Origin: Gandjariella thermophila
GTDB lineage: Bacteria; Actinomycetota; Actinomycetes; Mycobacteriales; Pseudonocardiaceae
Assembly (NCBI RefSeq): GCF_005405885.1
Contig: NZ_BJFL01000010.1
Span: forward strand, 47,007 to 111,006
Direction of reading: 5' to 3'
Length of the DNA stretch: 64,000 nucleotides
A program made the translations under genes and the position numbers. The notes below the pieces were generated by a model. That model worked only from the letters and a program-made list of their open reading frames with translations. It did no database searches and was not told where the DNA came from. Below, one piece after another: positions 44,736-53,772 of this stretch (the stretch's first letter is position 1; each line of letters begins with the position of its first letter).

Positions 44736-46910
44736 TCAGCGGCGCCCGGACAGTTCCGGCGCCCGCTCCTCGATGACCGGCTCGGGTTCCGGCTCGCCGT
44801 GGTGCGCGCCGATGCGCCGTCGCAGCCGGCGCAGCCGCCCCGGCGCCCACCATGCCGCGTCGCCGAGCAGCCGGAGCACGGCCGGTACCAGCATCATCCG
44901 CACCACGGTGGCGTCCAGCGCCAGCGCGACGATCATGCCCAGCCCGATGAACCGCATGGTGGCGAGCTGGGACAGGCCGAAAGCGCCGACCACCACGATC
45001 AGCAGCAGGGCGGCGGCGCTGATGGTGCGCCCGGTGCGCAGCAGCCCGTGGCGCACCGCCTCCGGGCTGGACATGCCCGCGTTGCGGGCCTCGATCATGC
45101 GGGACAGCAGGAACGTCTCGTAGTCCGTGGACAGGCCGAACACGATCGCGCCGATCAGCACGATCATGCCCGGCTCCAGCGGCTCCGGGGTCACCCCGAG
45201 CAGACCGGCGCCGTGGCCCTGCTGGAACACCCAGACCAGCACGCCGAAGGTGGCGCACAGGCTCAGCGTGCTCATCAGCACCGCCTTGACCGGCAGCAAC
45301 ACCGAGCCGAACGCCAGGAACATCATCACCAGGGTGGCGCCGGCGAGCACCGCGACCATCCACGGCAGCCGCTCCATGATCGCCTGGACGCTGTCCACCA
45401 CCCGCGCGGAGAACCCGCCGACCAGGGCCTGCTCGCCGGGCGGCACGGGGATGGCGCGCAACCCGCGGACGGCGTCCTTGGCGTCCTCGCCCAGCGGGTC
45501 GCCGGCCAGCGTGGCGCGCAGCAGCACCACGTCGCCGGACGCTCCGGCGGGCGCGACGCCGCGCACGCCGGGCACCCGCCGGGCGTCCTCGGCGAACCGC
45601 CGCACCTCGGCGGGGCCGGCACCGCGCAGCACGATCTCGGCGGAGCCGTTGCCGCTGGCCGGAAAGGAACGGTCGACCGCGGCCACGGCCTGCCGCGTCG
45701 GGTTGCCCTCGGGAAGCTGCTTCTCGTCCACCGCGCCGAACTTCACGCCGAGAAAGGGGGCGCCGAGCACCAGCAGGCCGGCCACCAGGGGCACGGCGAA
45801 CAGCGCGGGACGGCGCAGCACCACCCCGGCGAGCCGGGCCAGGCCGCGCGGCTCGCCCACCGAGCCGGAGGCCCGGCGCCGCCACGGCACGGCCAGCATG
45901 TCCACCCGCCGGCCGAGCAGTCCGAGCAGCGCGGGCAGCAACGTCAGCGACACCACGGCGGCGACGGCCACCGCGGACATCCCGCCGTAGCCGACCGACC
46001 GCAGGAAGCCCAGCGGGAAGACCACCAGCCCGGCCAGCGCGACCACCAGCAGCGTCGCGGAGAAGGCCACCGTGCGGCTGGCCGTGGCCACCGTCCGGCG
46101 GACCGCCTCCGCCGGGCTCCGGCCGGCGGCCAGTTCCTCGCGGAACCGCCCGACGCTGAACAGCCCGTAGTCGATGGCCAGGCCCAGCCCGAGCAGCGAG
46201 GCGACGTTCACCGCGAACGGGTTGACCTCGACCAGGTCGGCGAGCAGGTGTAGCACACCGAGTGAGCCGAGGATGGCCAGCCCGCCGACGGCCACCGGCA
46301 GCAGCGCGGCGACCAGGCTGCCGAAGATCACCACGAGCAGTGCGAGGGTGATCGGCAACGAGACCAGTTCGGCGGTCCGCAGGTCGGCGTTGGACCGCTC
46401 GGTGATCGCCTGCTGCACCGGTACCGCGCCGGCGATGTCGGCACGCACGCCGGGTACCGCGAGCCGGTCGCGGATCCGGGTGAACTGGGTCTGCTGCGCA
46501 CCCGGCTGGTCGGCGGCGAGCGTGAGCACCGCCAGCGCATGGGTGTGGTCGGCGTCCACCAGTTGCGCTGCGTGGCCGTCCCAGTAGTCGAGCACGCCGG
46601 CCACCGCGTCCCGGGGCAGCGCGCGCAGCGCGGCGGTGACCCCGCCGGCGACGGCGGGGTCGTCCACGGTGCCGCCCGGTGGGGCGCTGTAGAGCACCAT
46701 CACGTCGCCCTGCTGCCGGCCGAAGTGTTGCTCGACCATCCGGTCCGCCTGCGCCGACTGGCTGGCCGGATCCTCGTATCCGCCCTGGGTCAGCTTGCCG
46801 AAAACCCCGGAGCCCCAGGCGCCGGCGCCCAGGGATGCCAGCAGGACCACCACGGTCACCAGCCACCGCCGCCGGTACACCATCGAGCCCCACGTGCCGA
46901 ACAAGGCCAA
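44736..46910 (-). CDS. MMPL-family RND exporter
   Basis: A 724-residue MMPL/RND transporter with about 12 transmembrane helices in two halves, each with a large extracytoplasmic loop. Proton-relay segments are GLGLAIDYGLFSVGRFREEL in the first half and FGLSTDYETFLLSRMIEAR in the second. Such proteins export lipids, siderophores or drugs in actinobacteria. Start is TTG 46910 with GAGGGG upstream. It is divergent from a TetR gene with two matching operators between them, so it is probably repressed by it. Substrate unknown. Confidence 0.92.
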   Translation of the reverse strand: MALFGTWGSMVYRRRWLVTVVVLLASLGAGAWGSGVFGKLTQGGYEDPASQSAQADRMVEQHFGRQQGDVMVLYSAPPGGTVDDPAVAGGVTAALRALPRDAVAGVLDYWDGHAAQLVDADHTHALAVLTLAADQPGAQQTQFTRIRDRLAVPGVRADIAGAVPVQQAITERSNADLRTAELVSLPITLALLVVIFGSLVAALLPVAVGGLAILGSLGVLHLLADLVEVNPFAVNVASLLGLGLAIDYGLFSVGRFREELAAGRSPAEAVRRTVATASRTVAFSATLLVVALAGLVVFPLGFLRSVGYGGMSAVAVAAVVSLTLLPALLGLLGRRVDMLAVPWRRRASGSVGEPRGLARLAGVVLRRPALFAVPLVAGLLVLGAPFLGVKFGAVDEKQLPEGNPTRQAVAAVDRSFPASGNGSAEIVLRGAGPAEVRRFAEDARRVPGVRGVAPAGASGDVVLLRATLAGDPLGEDAKDAVRGLRAIPVPPGEQALVGGFSARVVDSVQAIMERLPWMVAVLAGATLVMMFLAFGSVLLPVKAVLMSTLSLCATFGVLVWVFQQGHGAGLLGVTPEPLEPGMIVLIGAIVFGLSTDYETFLLSRMIEARNAGMSSPEAVRHGLLRTGRTISAAALLLIVVVGAFGLSQLATMRFIGLGMIVALALDATVVRMMLVPAVLRLLGDAAWWAPGRLRRLRRRIGAHHGEPEPEPVIEERAPELSGRR

Positions 46911-46974
46911 CGCTCCCCCTCTTACTGGTCACCGGACGTGTACGCGGGTAACGTCCGGACGAACGACGATCGAC

Positions 46975-46989
46975 GTGAACGCCGTTAAC
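46975..46989. promoter_or_regulatory. TetR operator 1 (imperfect)
   Basis: GTGAAC-GCC-GTTAAC, one mismatch from a perfect 6-3-6 dyad; it sits 65 bp before the MMPL start and matches operator 2. Confidence 0.6.
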
Positions 46990-47009
46990 TCCGCGCCAGG
47001 CTAGCCATG

Positions 47010-47024
47010 GTGAACGGTGTTCAC
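47010..47024. promoter_or_regulatory. TetR operator 2 (perfect)
   Basis: GTGAAC-GGT-GTTCAC, a perfect 6-3-6 dyad 20 bp before the TetR start. Its centre is 35 bp from that of operator 1, and binding there would shut both genes. Confidence 0.65.
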
Positions 47025-47043
47025 AACTTTCGAGGATGGGTGC

Positions 47044-47796
47044 ATGGCGCAGGCCACACGTCGCGAGCGACCCCGTTCCGACACCGAGCGGGAGATCCGG
47101 GAGACCGCCAGGAACCTGCTGGTCCGGCACGGCAGGGAGGCCGTCACCCTGCGCGCCATCGCCCGCGAACTGGGCATCACCGCACCGGCGCTGTACCGCT
47201 ACTACAACTCCCGCGAGGACCTGCTCCGGCAACTCTGCGACGACATCTGCCTGGACGTCTCCGGGCACCTCTCCGCCGACCTGGCCGGCATCCCCGAGGG
47301 TGACACCACCGCCCAGGTCTTCGCGGTGTGCCGGGGTTTCCGCCGCTGGGCGCTCGCCCACCCGCACGAGTTCGCCCTGGTCTTCGCCTCGCCGGAGGGA
47401 TCGAAGGCGCCGCCGGCCGGCGAAGCGGGCGAGTGCGGCCCGGGTCCGGCCCACGACCAGTTCGGCCGGGTGTTCCTCATGGTGGCCGGGCGGGTGCTGA
47501 TCACCCACGAGGTCCGCCCGCCGCGCCCGGTCGCCATCCCCCGTGCGCTGGTCGCCGACCTGGAGGCGTTCCGCGACGCGCTGCTGGCCAGCCTGGCGGA
47601 GCACGGCATCGAGGTGCCGCCGGAACGGCTGGGCCTGGACACCGTCTACTTCATGCTGCAGTTCTGGGTGCGGCTGTACGGGCACGTGGCGCTGGAGGTG
47701 TTCGGCCGCTTCCCGATCGCGGTGTCCGACCCCGAGCCGATGTTCGAGTCCATGCTCACCGACCTCGCCACACAGGTCGGCCTGCAGGTGCCCTGA
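47044..47796 (+). CDS. TetR-family repressor
   Basis: A 250-residue TetR regulator with the HTH at about 22-70 (EIRETARNLLVRHGREAVTLRAIARELGITAPALYRYYNSREDLL) and a C-terminal ligand domain of the TetR_C_13-like type with the WVRLYGHVALEVFG helix. The ATG at 47044 follows GAGG; an ATG 27 nt upstream would start inside operator 2 and is rejected. It likely controls the divergent MMPL exporter and itself. The inducer is unknown. Confidence 0.9.
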   Translation: MAQATRRERPRSDTEREIRETARNLLVRHGREAVTLRAIARELGITAPALYRYYNSREDLLRQLCDDICLDVSGHLSADLAGIPEGDTTAQVFAVCRGFRRWALAHPHEFALVFASPEGSKAPPAGEAGECGPGPAHDQFGRVFLMVAGRVLITHEVRPPRPVAIPRALVADLEAFRDALLASLAEHGIEVPPERLGLDTVYFMLQFWVRLYGHVALEVFGRFPIAVSDPEPMFESMLTDLATQVGLQVP

Positions 47797-47829
47797 TCCC
47801 GCCGCGGTCGTGCCCCGGCGGGATCAGGG
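47791..47829. terminator. Bidirectional terminator between tetR and leuS
   Basis: CCCTGATCCCGCCG (47791-47804), 11-nt loop, and the perfect 14-bp complement (47816-47829). It starts at the tetR stop codon and ends 8 bp before the leuS stop. Confidence 0.75.
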
Positions 47830-47836
47830 CCAGAGT

Positions 47837-50704
47837 TCACACCACCACGTTGACCAGCCGACCGGGCACCACGATCACCTTGCGCGGCTGCCGGCCCTCC
47901 AGCAGCGCCACGATCTTCTCCTCGGCCAGCGCCGCGGCGCGCACCTCGTCCTGCCCGGCCGAGGCCGGAACCACCACCCGCGAGCGCACCTTGCCGTTGA
48001 CCTGGATCGGGTACTCGGCGGTGTCCTCGACCAGGTACCGCTCGTCCGCCTCGGGGAACGGCCCGTGCGCCAGGGAGTGCTCGTGGCCCAGCAGCGACCA
48101 CAGCTCCTCGGCCAGGTGCGGGCTCAGCGGCGCCAGCATCAGCACCATCGGCTCGGCCACCGCGCGCGGCGTGCCGTCCCCGTTGCCCGGACCGAACGTC
48201 TTGGTGACGTGGTTGTTCAGCTCGATCAGCCGGGCGATGCCGGTGTTGTAGCGCAGGTTCGCGAAGTTCTCCCGGACCTCGGCGATCGTGCGGTGCAGCA
48301 CCCGCAGCGTCTCGGCGTCCGGCTGCTCCTCGGACACCCGCGGCGCACCGGTGTGCTCGTCCACCAGGTTGCGCCACAGCCGCTGCAGGAAGCGGTGCGC
48401 GCCCACGACATCCTTGGTGGCCCACGGCCGGGAGACATCCAGCGGCCCCATGGCCATCTCGTACAGCCGGAACGTGTCGGCCCCGTAGCCGTCGCACATC
48501 TCGTCCGGGGTGACCACGTTCTTCAGGCTCTTGCCCATCTTGCCGTACTCCTGGTTGACCTCCTGGCCGTTCCAGAAGAACCGCCCGTCGCGCTCCTCGA
48601 CCTCCTCAGCCGGCACGTACGTGCCGCGCGCGTCGGTGTAGGCGTAGGCCTGGATGTAGCCCTGGTTGTACAGCCGGCGGTACGGCTCCTCGCTGGACAC
48701 GTAGCCCAGGTCGTACAGCACCTTGTGCCAGAACCGGGAGTACAGCAGGTGCAGCACGGCGTGCTCGACGCCGCCGACGTACAGGTCGACACCGCCCGGA
48801 TCGTCCTGGCCGTGCTCCGCCGGCCGCGGCCCCATCCAGTACCGCTCGTTCTCCGGCGCGCAGAACTGCTCGTCGTTGTACGGATCCAGGTAGCGCAGCT
48901 GGTACCAGCAGGACCCGGCCCACTGCGGCATCACGTTCGTGTCCCTGCGGTAGCGCTTCGGCCCGTCCCCCAGGTCCAGTTCCACCTCGACCCAGTCGGT
49001 GGCCTTGGCCAGCGGCGGCGCCGGCTCAGAGTCCCGGTCGTCCGGGTCGTAGGTGCCCGGCGAGAAGTCCGGCACGTCGGGCAGTTCCACCGGCAGCATG
49101 TGCTCCGGCAGCGCCACCGGCAGGCCGTCCTCGTCGTACACGACCGGGAACGGCTCGCCCCAGTACCGCTGCCGGGAGAACAGCCAGTCGCGCAGCTTGT
49201 ACTGCACCGAGCCCTCGCCGTGGCCGTGCTCCTCCAGCCACTGAATGATCGTCTTCTTGGCCTCGTCGATGCCCAGGCCGTCCAGGAAGCCGCTGTTGAT
49301 CGCCGGGCCCTCGCCGATGTACGCCTCGCCGTCGAAACCCTCCGGCGGCCGGACGGTACGGATGATCGGCAGCCCGAACTCCCGGGCGAAGTCCCAGTCA
49401 CGCTGGTCCTGGCCGGGCACCGCCATGATCGCCCCGGTGCCGTAGCCCATCAGCACGTAGTCGGCGACGAACACCGGGATCGCCGCGCCGTTCACCGGGT
49501 TGGTCGCGAAGGCACCGGTGAAAACCCCGGTCTTGTCCCGGCTCTCCTGGCGGTCCAGCTCCGACTTCTGCGAAGCGGCCAGCCGGTACGCCGCCACCGC
49601 CTCGGGCGGGGTGGCCGCGCCGCCCGTCCACCGAGAGTCCACATCGGACGGCCAGGTGGTCGCGGTGATCTCGTCGACCAGCGGGTGCTCGGGCGCCAGC
49701 ACCAGGTAGGTGGCGCCGAAGACGGTGTCCGGTCGAGTGGTGAACACGTCCACGCCGTGCTCGCCCACCGGGAAGCGGATCCGCGCGCCGTACGAGCGGC
49801 CGATCCAGTTCCGCTGCATGGTCTTGACCTTCTCCGGCCAGTCCAGGCGGTCCAGGTCATCGGCCAGGCGGTCGGCGTACGCGGTGATCCGCATCATCCA
49901 CTGCCGCAGGTTGCGGCGGAACACCGGGAAGTTGCCGCGCTCGCTGCGGCCGTCCGCGGTGACCTCCTCGTTGGCCAGGACCGTGCCCAGCCCGGGGCAC
50001 CAGTTCACCGGCGCCTCGTCGAGGTACACCAGGCGGTACGAGTCGATGATCTTCCGTTGCTCCACCCGGCTCAGCTCGCCCCAGGGCCGGCCGTCCGGTG
50101 TGGCCCGCCTGCCCTCGGCGAACTCCGCCTCCAGCTCGGGGATCGGGCGGGCCTTTCGCGCGTTCGTGTCGTACCAGGAGCCGAAGATCTTCAGGAAGAT
50201 CCACTGCGTCCAGCGGTAGTACGGGATGTCCGTGGTGGCGATCCGGCGGCGCTCGTCGTGCCCCAGGCCCAGCCGGCGGATCTGCGCCAGGTACCGCTCG
50301 ATGTTCGCCTCGGTGGTGGTCCTCGGATGCGTCCCGGTCTGCACCGCGTACTGCTCGGCGGGCAGGCCGAACGCGTCGAAGCCCATGGTGTGCAGCACGT
50401 TGCGGCCCAGCATCCGGTTGAACCGGGCGAAGACGTCGGTGCCGATGAAGCCCAGCGGATGGCCCACGTGCAGCCCGGCGCCGGACGGGTACGGGAACAT
50501 GTCCTGCACGAACAGCTTGTCCTCGGGCACCGGTCCGGCCAGCGAACCGACTGGGTTCGGCGCGTGGAACGTGCCGTGCCGCTCCCAGTACGCCTGCCAG
50601 CGACGCTCGATCTCCGCGGCCAGCTCGGCGGTGTAGCGGTGCGCCGGCACCGCCTCGGCGGCCGCGGTGGATGTCCCGGGGTTGCCGGTCCCGCCGTCAC
50701 TCAT
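47837..50704 (-). CDS. leuS: Leucyl-tRNA synthetase
   Basis: LeuRS (955 residues), a class Ia synthetase that charges tRNA-Leu. HVGH (79-82, the HIGH motif) and KMGKS (near residue 720, the KMSKS motif) frame the catalytic core; a large editing domain lies between them and the anticodon-binding domain ends the protein. GTG/ATG choices were resolved by the ATG at 50704, with GAGAGAGGA upstream; the frame is open much further but reads through the regulatory leader. The mRNA leader of about 210 nt carries a Leu-rich leader peptide and a terminator (described separately). Confidence 0.97.
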   Translation of the reverse strand: MSDGGTGNPGTSTAAAEAVPAHRYTAELAAEIERRWQAYWERHGTFHAPNPVGSLAGPVPEDKLFVQDMFPYPSGAGLHVGHPLGFIGTDVFARFNRMLGRNVLHTMGFDAFGLPAEQYAVQTGTHPRTTTEANIERYLAQIRRLGLGHDERRRIATTDIPYYRWTQWIFLKIFGSWYDTNARKARPIPELEAEFAEGRRATPDGRPWGELSRVEQRKIIDSYRLVYLDEAPVNWCPGLGTVLANEEVTADGRSERGNFPVFRRNLRQWMMRITAYADRLADDLDRLDWPEKVKTMQRNWIGRSYGARIRFPVGEHGVDVFTTRPDTVFGATYLVLAPEHPLVDEITATTWPSDVDSRWTGGAATPPEAVAAYRLAASQKSELDRQESRDKTGVFTGAFATNPVNGAAIPVFVADYVLMGYGTGAIMAVPGQDQRDWDFAREFGLPIIRTVRPPEGFDGEAYIGEGPAINSGFLDGLGIDEAKKTIIQWLEEHGHGEGSVQYKLRDWLFSRQRYWGEPFPVVYDEDGLPVALPEHMLPVELPDVPDFSPGTYDPDDRDSEPAPPLAKATDWVEVELDLGDGPKRYRRDTNVMPQWAGSCWYQLRYLDPYNDEQFCAPENERYWMGPRPAEHGQDDPGGVDLYVGGVEHAVLHLLYSRFWHKVLYDLGYVSSEEPYRRLYNQGYIQAYAYTDARGTYVPAEEVEERDGRFFWNGQEVNQEYGKMGKSLKNVVTPDEMCDGYGADTFRLYEMAMGPLDVSRPWATKDVVGAHRFLQRLWRNLVDEHTGAPRVSEEQPDAETLRVLHRTIAEVRENFANLRYNTGIARLIELNNHVTKTFGPGNGDGTPRAVAEPMVLMLAPLSPHLAEELWSLLGHEHSLAHGPFPEADERYLVEDTAEYPIQVNGKVRSRVVVPASAGQDEVRAAALAEEKIVALLEGRQPRKVIVVPGRLVNVVV

Positions 50705-50824
50705 CGCAAACGTTCCTCTCTCCGCGGGTCTGCGCGCCCACGATCCCGTCGGCAGGGCACGTCTCGCCGGTGGCGTCGCGTCCCGTGGAAGGGTGCCCCG
50801 CCTCGTCCACGCCCCTGACAACAC

Positions 50825-50858
50825 AAAACCCCTCAGCCCGACCAGGGGCATGAGGGGT
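50825..50858 (-). terminator. Attenuator terminator in the leuS leader
   Basis: On the leuS strand ACCCCTCA (50858 to 50851) pairs with TGAGGGGT (50835 to 50828); GCCC/GGGC extends the stem across one bulged base, loop CTGGTC, then TTTTGTGTT. A typical intrinsic terminator 120 nt before the leuS start. Confidence 0.8.
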
Positions 50859-50869
50859 CGCCGCGCTGA
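50833..50869 (-). promoter_or_regulatory. Alternative antiterminator pairing in the leuS leader
   Basis: TCAGC (50869-50865) can pair with GCTGA (50837-50833), and CGACC (50860-50856) with GGTCG (50843-50839), giving ten base pairs round a small internal loop. This pairing excludes both the first hairpin (50860-50892) and the terminator, so the leader has two incompatible folds. Confidence 0.6.
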
Positions 50870-50892
50870 CCTCTGAACCGGATCAGCGCGGC
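50860..50892 (-). promoter_or_regulatory. First (pause/protector) hairpin of the leuS leader
   Basis: GCCGCGCTGA (50892 to 50883) and TCAGCGCGGC (50869 to 50860) are perfectly complementary with a 13-nt loop. The 5' arm contains the last codons and the stop of the leader peptide. Confidence 0.7.
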
Positions 50893-50915
50893 CAGCGAAG
50901 AAGCAGGCGGGCCAT
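50883..50915 (-). CDS. leuS leader peptide [10 protein letters not shown]
   Basis: A 10-residue ORF with three consecutive Leu codons (CTG CTT CTT, of which CTT is rare in this GC-rich genome). TATCCT (50927-50922) lies 6 nt before its ATG, so transcription probably starts at the A of ATG and the peptide is read leaderless. Its stop codon is inside the first hairpin. This layout is that of ribosome-mediated attenuation sensing charged tRNA-Leu. Confidence 0.75.
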   Translation of the reverse strand: MARLLLRWPR

Positions 50916-50921
50916 GGGACG

Positions 50922-50927
50922 AGGATA
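50922..50927 (-). promoter_or_regulatory. -10 hexamer of leuS promoter
   Basis: TATCCT on the minus strand, 6 nt before the leader-peptide ATG at 50915. The divergent lipoprotein gene starts 59 bp away, so the two promoters overlap. Confidence 0.6.
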
Positions 50928-50985
50928 GCGCACGGGTCCGAGTCGATTCCGCAGGTCCGTACCGGACGACGGGTGGCGATACCAC

Positions 50986-52359
50986 ATGCGTAGACCGCTT
51001 CTTGCGACGATCGTCGTGCCGCTGCTGCTGGCCGCGGCATGCGGCACCGGCGGGTCGGCCGGGGACCCGGCCGGCATCCCGCCCACCACCAACGCGGACC
51101 GGCACGCGTCCGCGCCGCTCGGCCCGGACGACTGGCCCACCTACCACCGGGACAACGCGCGCACCGGGTTCGTGCCGGCCTTCCCCGCGCCGGCCAACCC
51201 GGCCGTGGCGTGGCGGGCCGGCCTGGACGGCGCGGTGTACGGGCAGCCGCTGGTGGTCGGCGGCCGGGTGCTGGTGGCCACCGAGAACGACACGCTGTAC
51301 GCCCTGGACCCGGCCACCGGCGCGGTGCGCTGGTCCACCCACGTGGGCACGCCGGTGGCGAAGTCGACGCTGCCCTGCGGCAACATCGATCCGCTCGGCG
51401 TCACCGGCACGCCGGTCTACGACCCGGCCACCTCCCGGGTGTTCGCCGTGGCGGAGACCACCGGCGGCCGGCACGAGCTGGTCGGGGCGAACGTGGACAC
51501 CGGCCGGATCGAGGTGCGGGTGGAGGTCGAACCGCCCAGGGGCGACCGCACGGTGCACCAGCAGCGCGCCGCGCTGACCGTGCTGAACGACCGGGTGCAC
51601 ATCGCCTACGGCGGGCTTTACGGGGACTGCGGCGACTACTTCGGCACGGTGGTGTCGGTGTCCACCGCGGGCACCGACCCGCGCTCCTACACCGTGCCGA
51701 CCAGCCGGGAGGCGGGCATCTGGGCTCCGGGCGGCGCGGTGGTGGACGGCGAGCGGCTGCTCTACTCGATCGGCAACGGCGAGGCCACCTCCAGTTTCGA
51801 CGACAGCGACTCGGTCACCGCCCTGGACGCGAACCTGCGCCGGGTGGACCTGTTCGCGCCGGCCACCTGGGCGGAGGACAACCGGAAGGACCTCGACCTC
51901 GGCTCTGGCGGCCCGACACTGCTCGGCCCGTGGGTGCTCATGGCGGGCAAGTCCGGCACCGGGTACGTGCTGGACCGCAACCGGCTCGGCGGCATCGGCG
52001 GGCAGCGCGGCCAGGGCTCGGTGTGCAAGTCCTACGGCGGCAGTGCGGTCGCCGGCGACACCGCCTATCTGCCGTGCCTGGACGGTCCGAGGGCGGTCAC
52101 CGTCGGTGCCGACGGCACGCCGAGCGTGCGCTGGAAGGCCGCGGTCCCGGCGAACGGCTCCCCGGTCGTGGGCGGGGACGCGGTGTGGGTACCGGACTGG
52201 CGCGCCGGCGTGCTGTACGCGCTGGACCGGGCGACCGGCGCGGTCCGGGCGCAGGTCGCGGTCGGCCAACTGCCGCACTTCGCCTCGCCGACGCTGTCCG
52301 GCCGCCGTGTCTACCTGGGCACGATGAGCGGCGTGGTAGCCGTGGACGCGGCCAGGTAG
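50986..52359 (+). CDS. PQQ-like beta-propeller lipoprotein
   Basis: A 457-residue lipoprotein: signal peptide with a lipobox-like LLAAAC (Cys19), then [13 protein letters not shown] and repeated blades typical of PQQ-binding-like (quinoprotein/BamB-type) propellers, e.g. [26 protein letters not shown] and [39 protein letters not shown]. Catalytic residues of quinoprotein dehydrogenases are not evident, so it is probably a scaffold or binding protein on the outer face of the membrane. The -3 residue of the lipobox is Ala instead of Leu. It is divergent from leuS. Confidence 0.82.
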   Translation: MRRPLLATIVVPLLLAAACGTGGSAGDPAGIPPTTNADRHASAPLGPDDWPTYHRDNARTGFVPAFPAPANPAVAWRAGLDGAVYGQPLVVGGRVLVATENDTLYALDPATGAVRWSTHVGTPVAKSTLPCGNIDPLGVTGTPVYDPATSRVFAVAETTGGRHELVGANVDTGRIEVRVEVEPPRGDRTVHQQRAALTVLNDRVHIAYGGLYGDCGDYFGTVVSVSTAGTDPRSYTVPTSREAGIWAPGGAVVDGERLLYSIGNGEATSSFDDSDSVTALDANLRRVDLFAPATWAEDNRKDLDLGSGGPTLLGPWVLMAGKSGTGYVLDRNRLGGIGGQRGQGSVCKSYGGSAVAGDTAYLPCLDGPRAVTVGADGTPSVRWKAAVPANGSPVVGGDAVWVPDWRAGVLYALDRATGAVRAQVAVGQLPHFASPTLSGRRVYLGTMSGVVAVDAAR

Positions 52360-52380
52360 CCCGCCGTTTACCCTCGTCCC

Positions 52381-52803
52381 GTGAACCTTGCCGCCGCCGA
52401 GTCCGCGCCCGCCGCCCTGCGGGCCACCGCCCTGGTCGTGCTGGCCGTCGCCGGGCTGGGATTGGCCGTGATCGGTTACCTGGGTTGGCGCGCCCGGTTG
52501 CCGCGCAACCGCTTCGCCGGGGTGCGCACCCCCGCCGCGATGCGCTCCGACGACGCGTTCCGCGTCGCCAACCAGGTGGCCGGCATCCCGGTGATGGTGG
52601 CCGGGCTGGTCGGCGTGTTCGGCGGGGTGGCCGCGTTCTTCCTGCCCTCGGCCCCGGCCACGGTCACCGCCCTGGTCATTGTGGTGCTGGGCATGGGTGG
52701 CCTGGCGGTGGCCGGCGGCGTGCTCGGCAGCCGGGCGGCCGGAGCGGTACCCGAGCCCCGGGCCGGCGGCTGCGCCGGGTGCTGCTGCGGCGGCTGCGGC
52801 TGA
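52381..52803 (+). CDS. SdpI/YhfL-family membrane protein with Cys tail
   Basis: A 140-residue membrane protein of the SdpI family (PF13630 type), with three or four helices and the family motif RLPRNRFAGVRTPAAMRSDDAFRVAN. SdpI itself gives immunity to the SdpC toxin in Bacillus; actinobacterial members are of unknown role. The last twelve residues (GGCAGCCCGGCG) hold five Cys, an unusual metal-binding-like tail. TACCCT ends 6 nt before the GTG and no ribosome binding site is present, so it is probably leaderless. It lies 21 bp after the lipoprotein gene. Confidence 0.82.
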   Translation: MNLAAAESAPAALRATALVVLAVAGLGLAVIGYLGWRARLPRNRFAGVRTPAAMRSDDAFRVANQVAGIPVMVAGLVGVFGGVAAFFLPSAPATVTALVIVVLGMGGLAVAGGVLGSRAAGAVPEPRAGGCAGCCCGGCG

Positions 52804-52806
52804 GCC

Positions 52807-52822
52807 TGTTTCACGTGAATCC
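52807..52822. promoter_or_regulatory. parS-like site
   Basis: TGTTTCACGTGAATCC matches 14 of 16 bases of the bacterial parS consensus TGTTTCACGTGAAACA, with the central GTTTCACGTGAA intact. It lies just after the SdpI-like gene. Confidence 0.55.
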
Positions 52823-52840
52823 GGGTGTTCGTGCACCCGG
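52821..52840. terminator. Hairpin between SdpI-like and yqgE genes
   Basis: CCGGGTG (52821-52827) and CACCCGG (52834-52840) with a 6-nt loop, between convergent genes. Confidence 0.55.
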
Positions 52841-52849
52841 CGCGCCGGA

Positions 52850-53428
52850 TCAGTTGCGCTGCAGGTCAATCGGGTGCGTGGCGAGCAGCGCCAGCGGCAT
52901 GCCCTGGCGGCGGAGCACCCGGCCCCACAGGTCGGCGCCCATCGGGGCGAGCACGTCGTCCGGCAGCCCGGGCACGACCACCCAGTCACCCCGCTCGATC
53001 TCGCCGGCCAACTGATCGGCACCCCAGCCGGCGTAGCCCGCGAACACCCGCATCCCGCGCACCCGAGGGACCAGCACGTCCGGGTCGGAGTCGAGGTCGA
53101 CCAGGGCGACCGGGCCGTGCACGGCGATCACCCCGTCCAACTCGCCGACCACCTGCCCGGTGCGCAGCGCAGCCAGGCACAGCGCCGTCTTCTGCTCCAC
53201 CGGCCCGCCCACGTACACCGCCTGCGGGCGGCTCACGTGCGGCCCCCATGCGGGCAGCACGTCGTGCACGGCGATCTCGCTCGGCCGGTTGAGCACCACG
53301 CCGAGCGTGCCCTCCGCACGGTGGTCGATCACGTAGACCACGGTGCGCCGAAAGTTCGGGTCGAGCAGACTCGGCGCGGCCACGAGCAGCGTTCCGGGCT
53401 CGACGTCTGCGTCTGGTCGCACGGACAC
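52850..53428 (-). CDS. yqgE: YqgE/AlgH family protein
   Basis: A 192-residue YqgE/AlgH (DUF179) protein, orthologue in place and sequence of Rv0038. Conserved segments are GTLLVAAPSLLDPNFRRTVVYVIDH, GTLGVVLNRPS, VYVGGPV, RVFAGYAGWGADQLAGEIERGDW and the terminal LLATHPIDLQRN. Soluble; its biochemical role is not known. I use the GTG at 53428 because homology starts a few residues later; ATG 53524 has a good GGGGGA site and would add 32 residues. Confidence 0.92.
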   Translation of the reverse strand: MSVRPDADVEPGTLLVAAPSLLDPNFRRTVVYVIDHRAEGTLGVVLNRPSEIAVHDVLPAWGPHVSRPQAVYVGGPVEQKTALCLAALRTGQVVGELDGVIAVHGPVALVDLDSDPDVLVPRVRGMRVFAGYAGWGADQLAGEIERGDWVVVPGLPDDVLAPMGADLWGRVLRRQGMPLALLATHPIDLQRN

Positions 53429-53772
53429 ATGATCCCACCCGGCGCCGACGGTTCGGGCACCAAGCATGGGGCCGGCGGGAACAACGCGGCCCGGCCTCGC
53501 GTTGGGTGAGATGTCGGGCGTCATCGAGTCCCCCGGGCCCACCAGACAAGAGCCTTCGCGGAATACCGTTCGGCTGGAGCCGCGTCGCGCCATTCGCCGA
53601 GAGGCGACCGGGGCGCCCGACCCCGTACTGGCCGAGTCCCACCGGATTCGGCCAGTACGGTTTCCGGGCCAGGTCCCCGCCGCATCCCCGGGGCCACCGA
53701 CCGCACCGGCGGTGGAGTGTTCGCCCGCGCGAACCGTCCCACGACCATGCCGCCGCCCCTAGGCTCGGAAGC
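53429..53772. other. Divergent region, yqgE / MFS
   Basis: The 344 bp contain a 13-bp perfect hairpin (53623-53660) and, at the right end, TAGGCT (53760-53765) as a leaderless-type -10 for the MFS gene. Part may be coding if yqgE starts at 53524. Confidence 0.5.
53623..53660. promoter_or_regulatory. 13-bp perfect inverted repeat
   Basis: CCGTACTGGCCGA (53623-53635), 12-nt spacer, and its perfect complement (53648-53660). It is about 110 bp before the MFS start and followed by TTTCC. It may be an operator or a hairpin. Confidence 0.55.

Noticed and set aside
44284-47685. Very long minus-strand open frame (over 1,100 codons)
   Set aside because: It is an out-of-frame shadow of MMPL and TetR in GC-rich DNA, with Arg/Gly/Ala-rich composition and no ribosome binding site.
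47543-50818. Long plus-strand frame opposite leuS
   Set aside because: The leuS protein is certain on the minus strand; this is its complement.
50716-50927. T-box riboswitch before leuS
   Set aside because: No AGGGTGGNACCGCG core or specifier-loop layout; the leader peptide with incompatible hairpins explains the region better.
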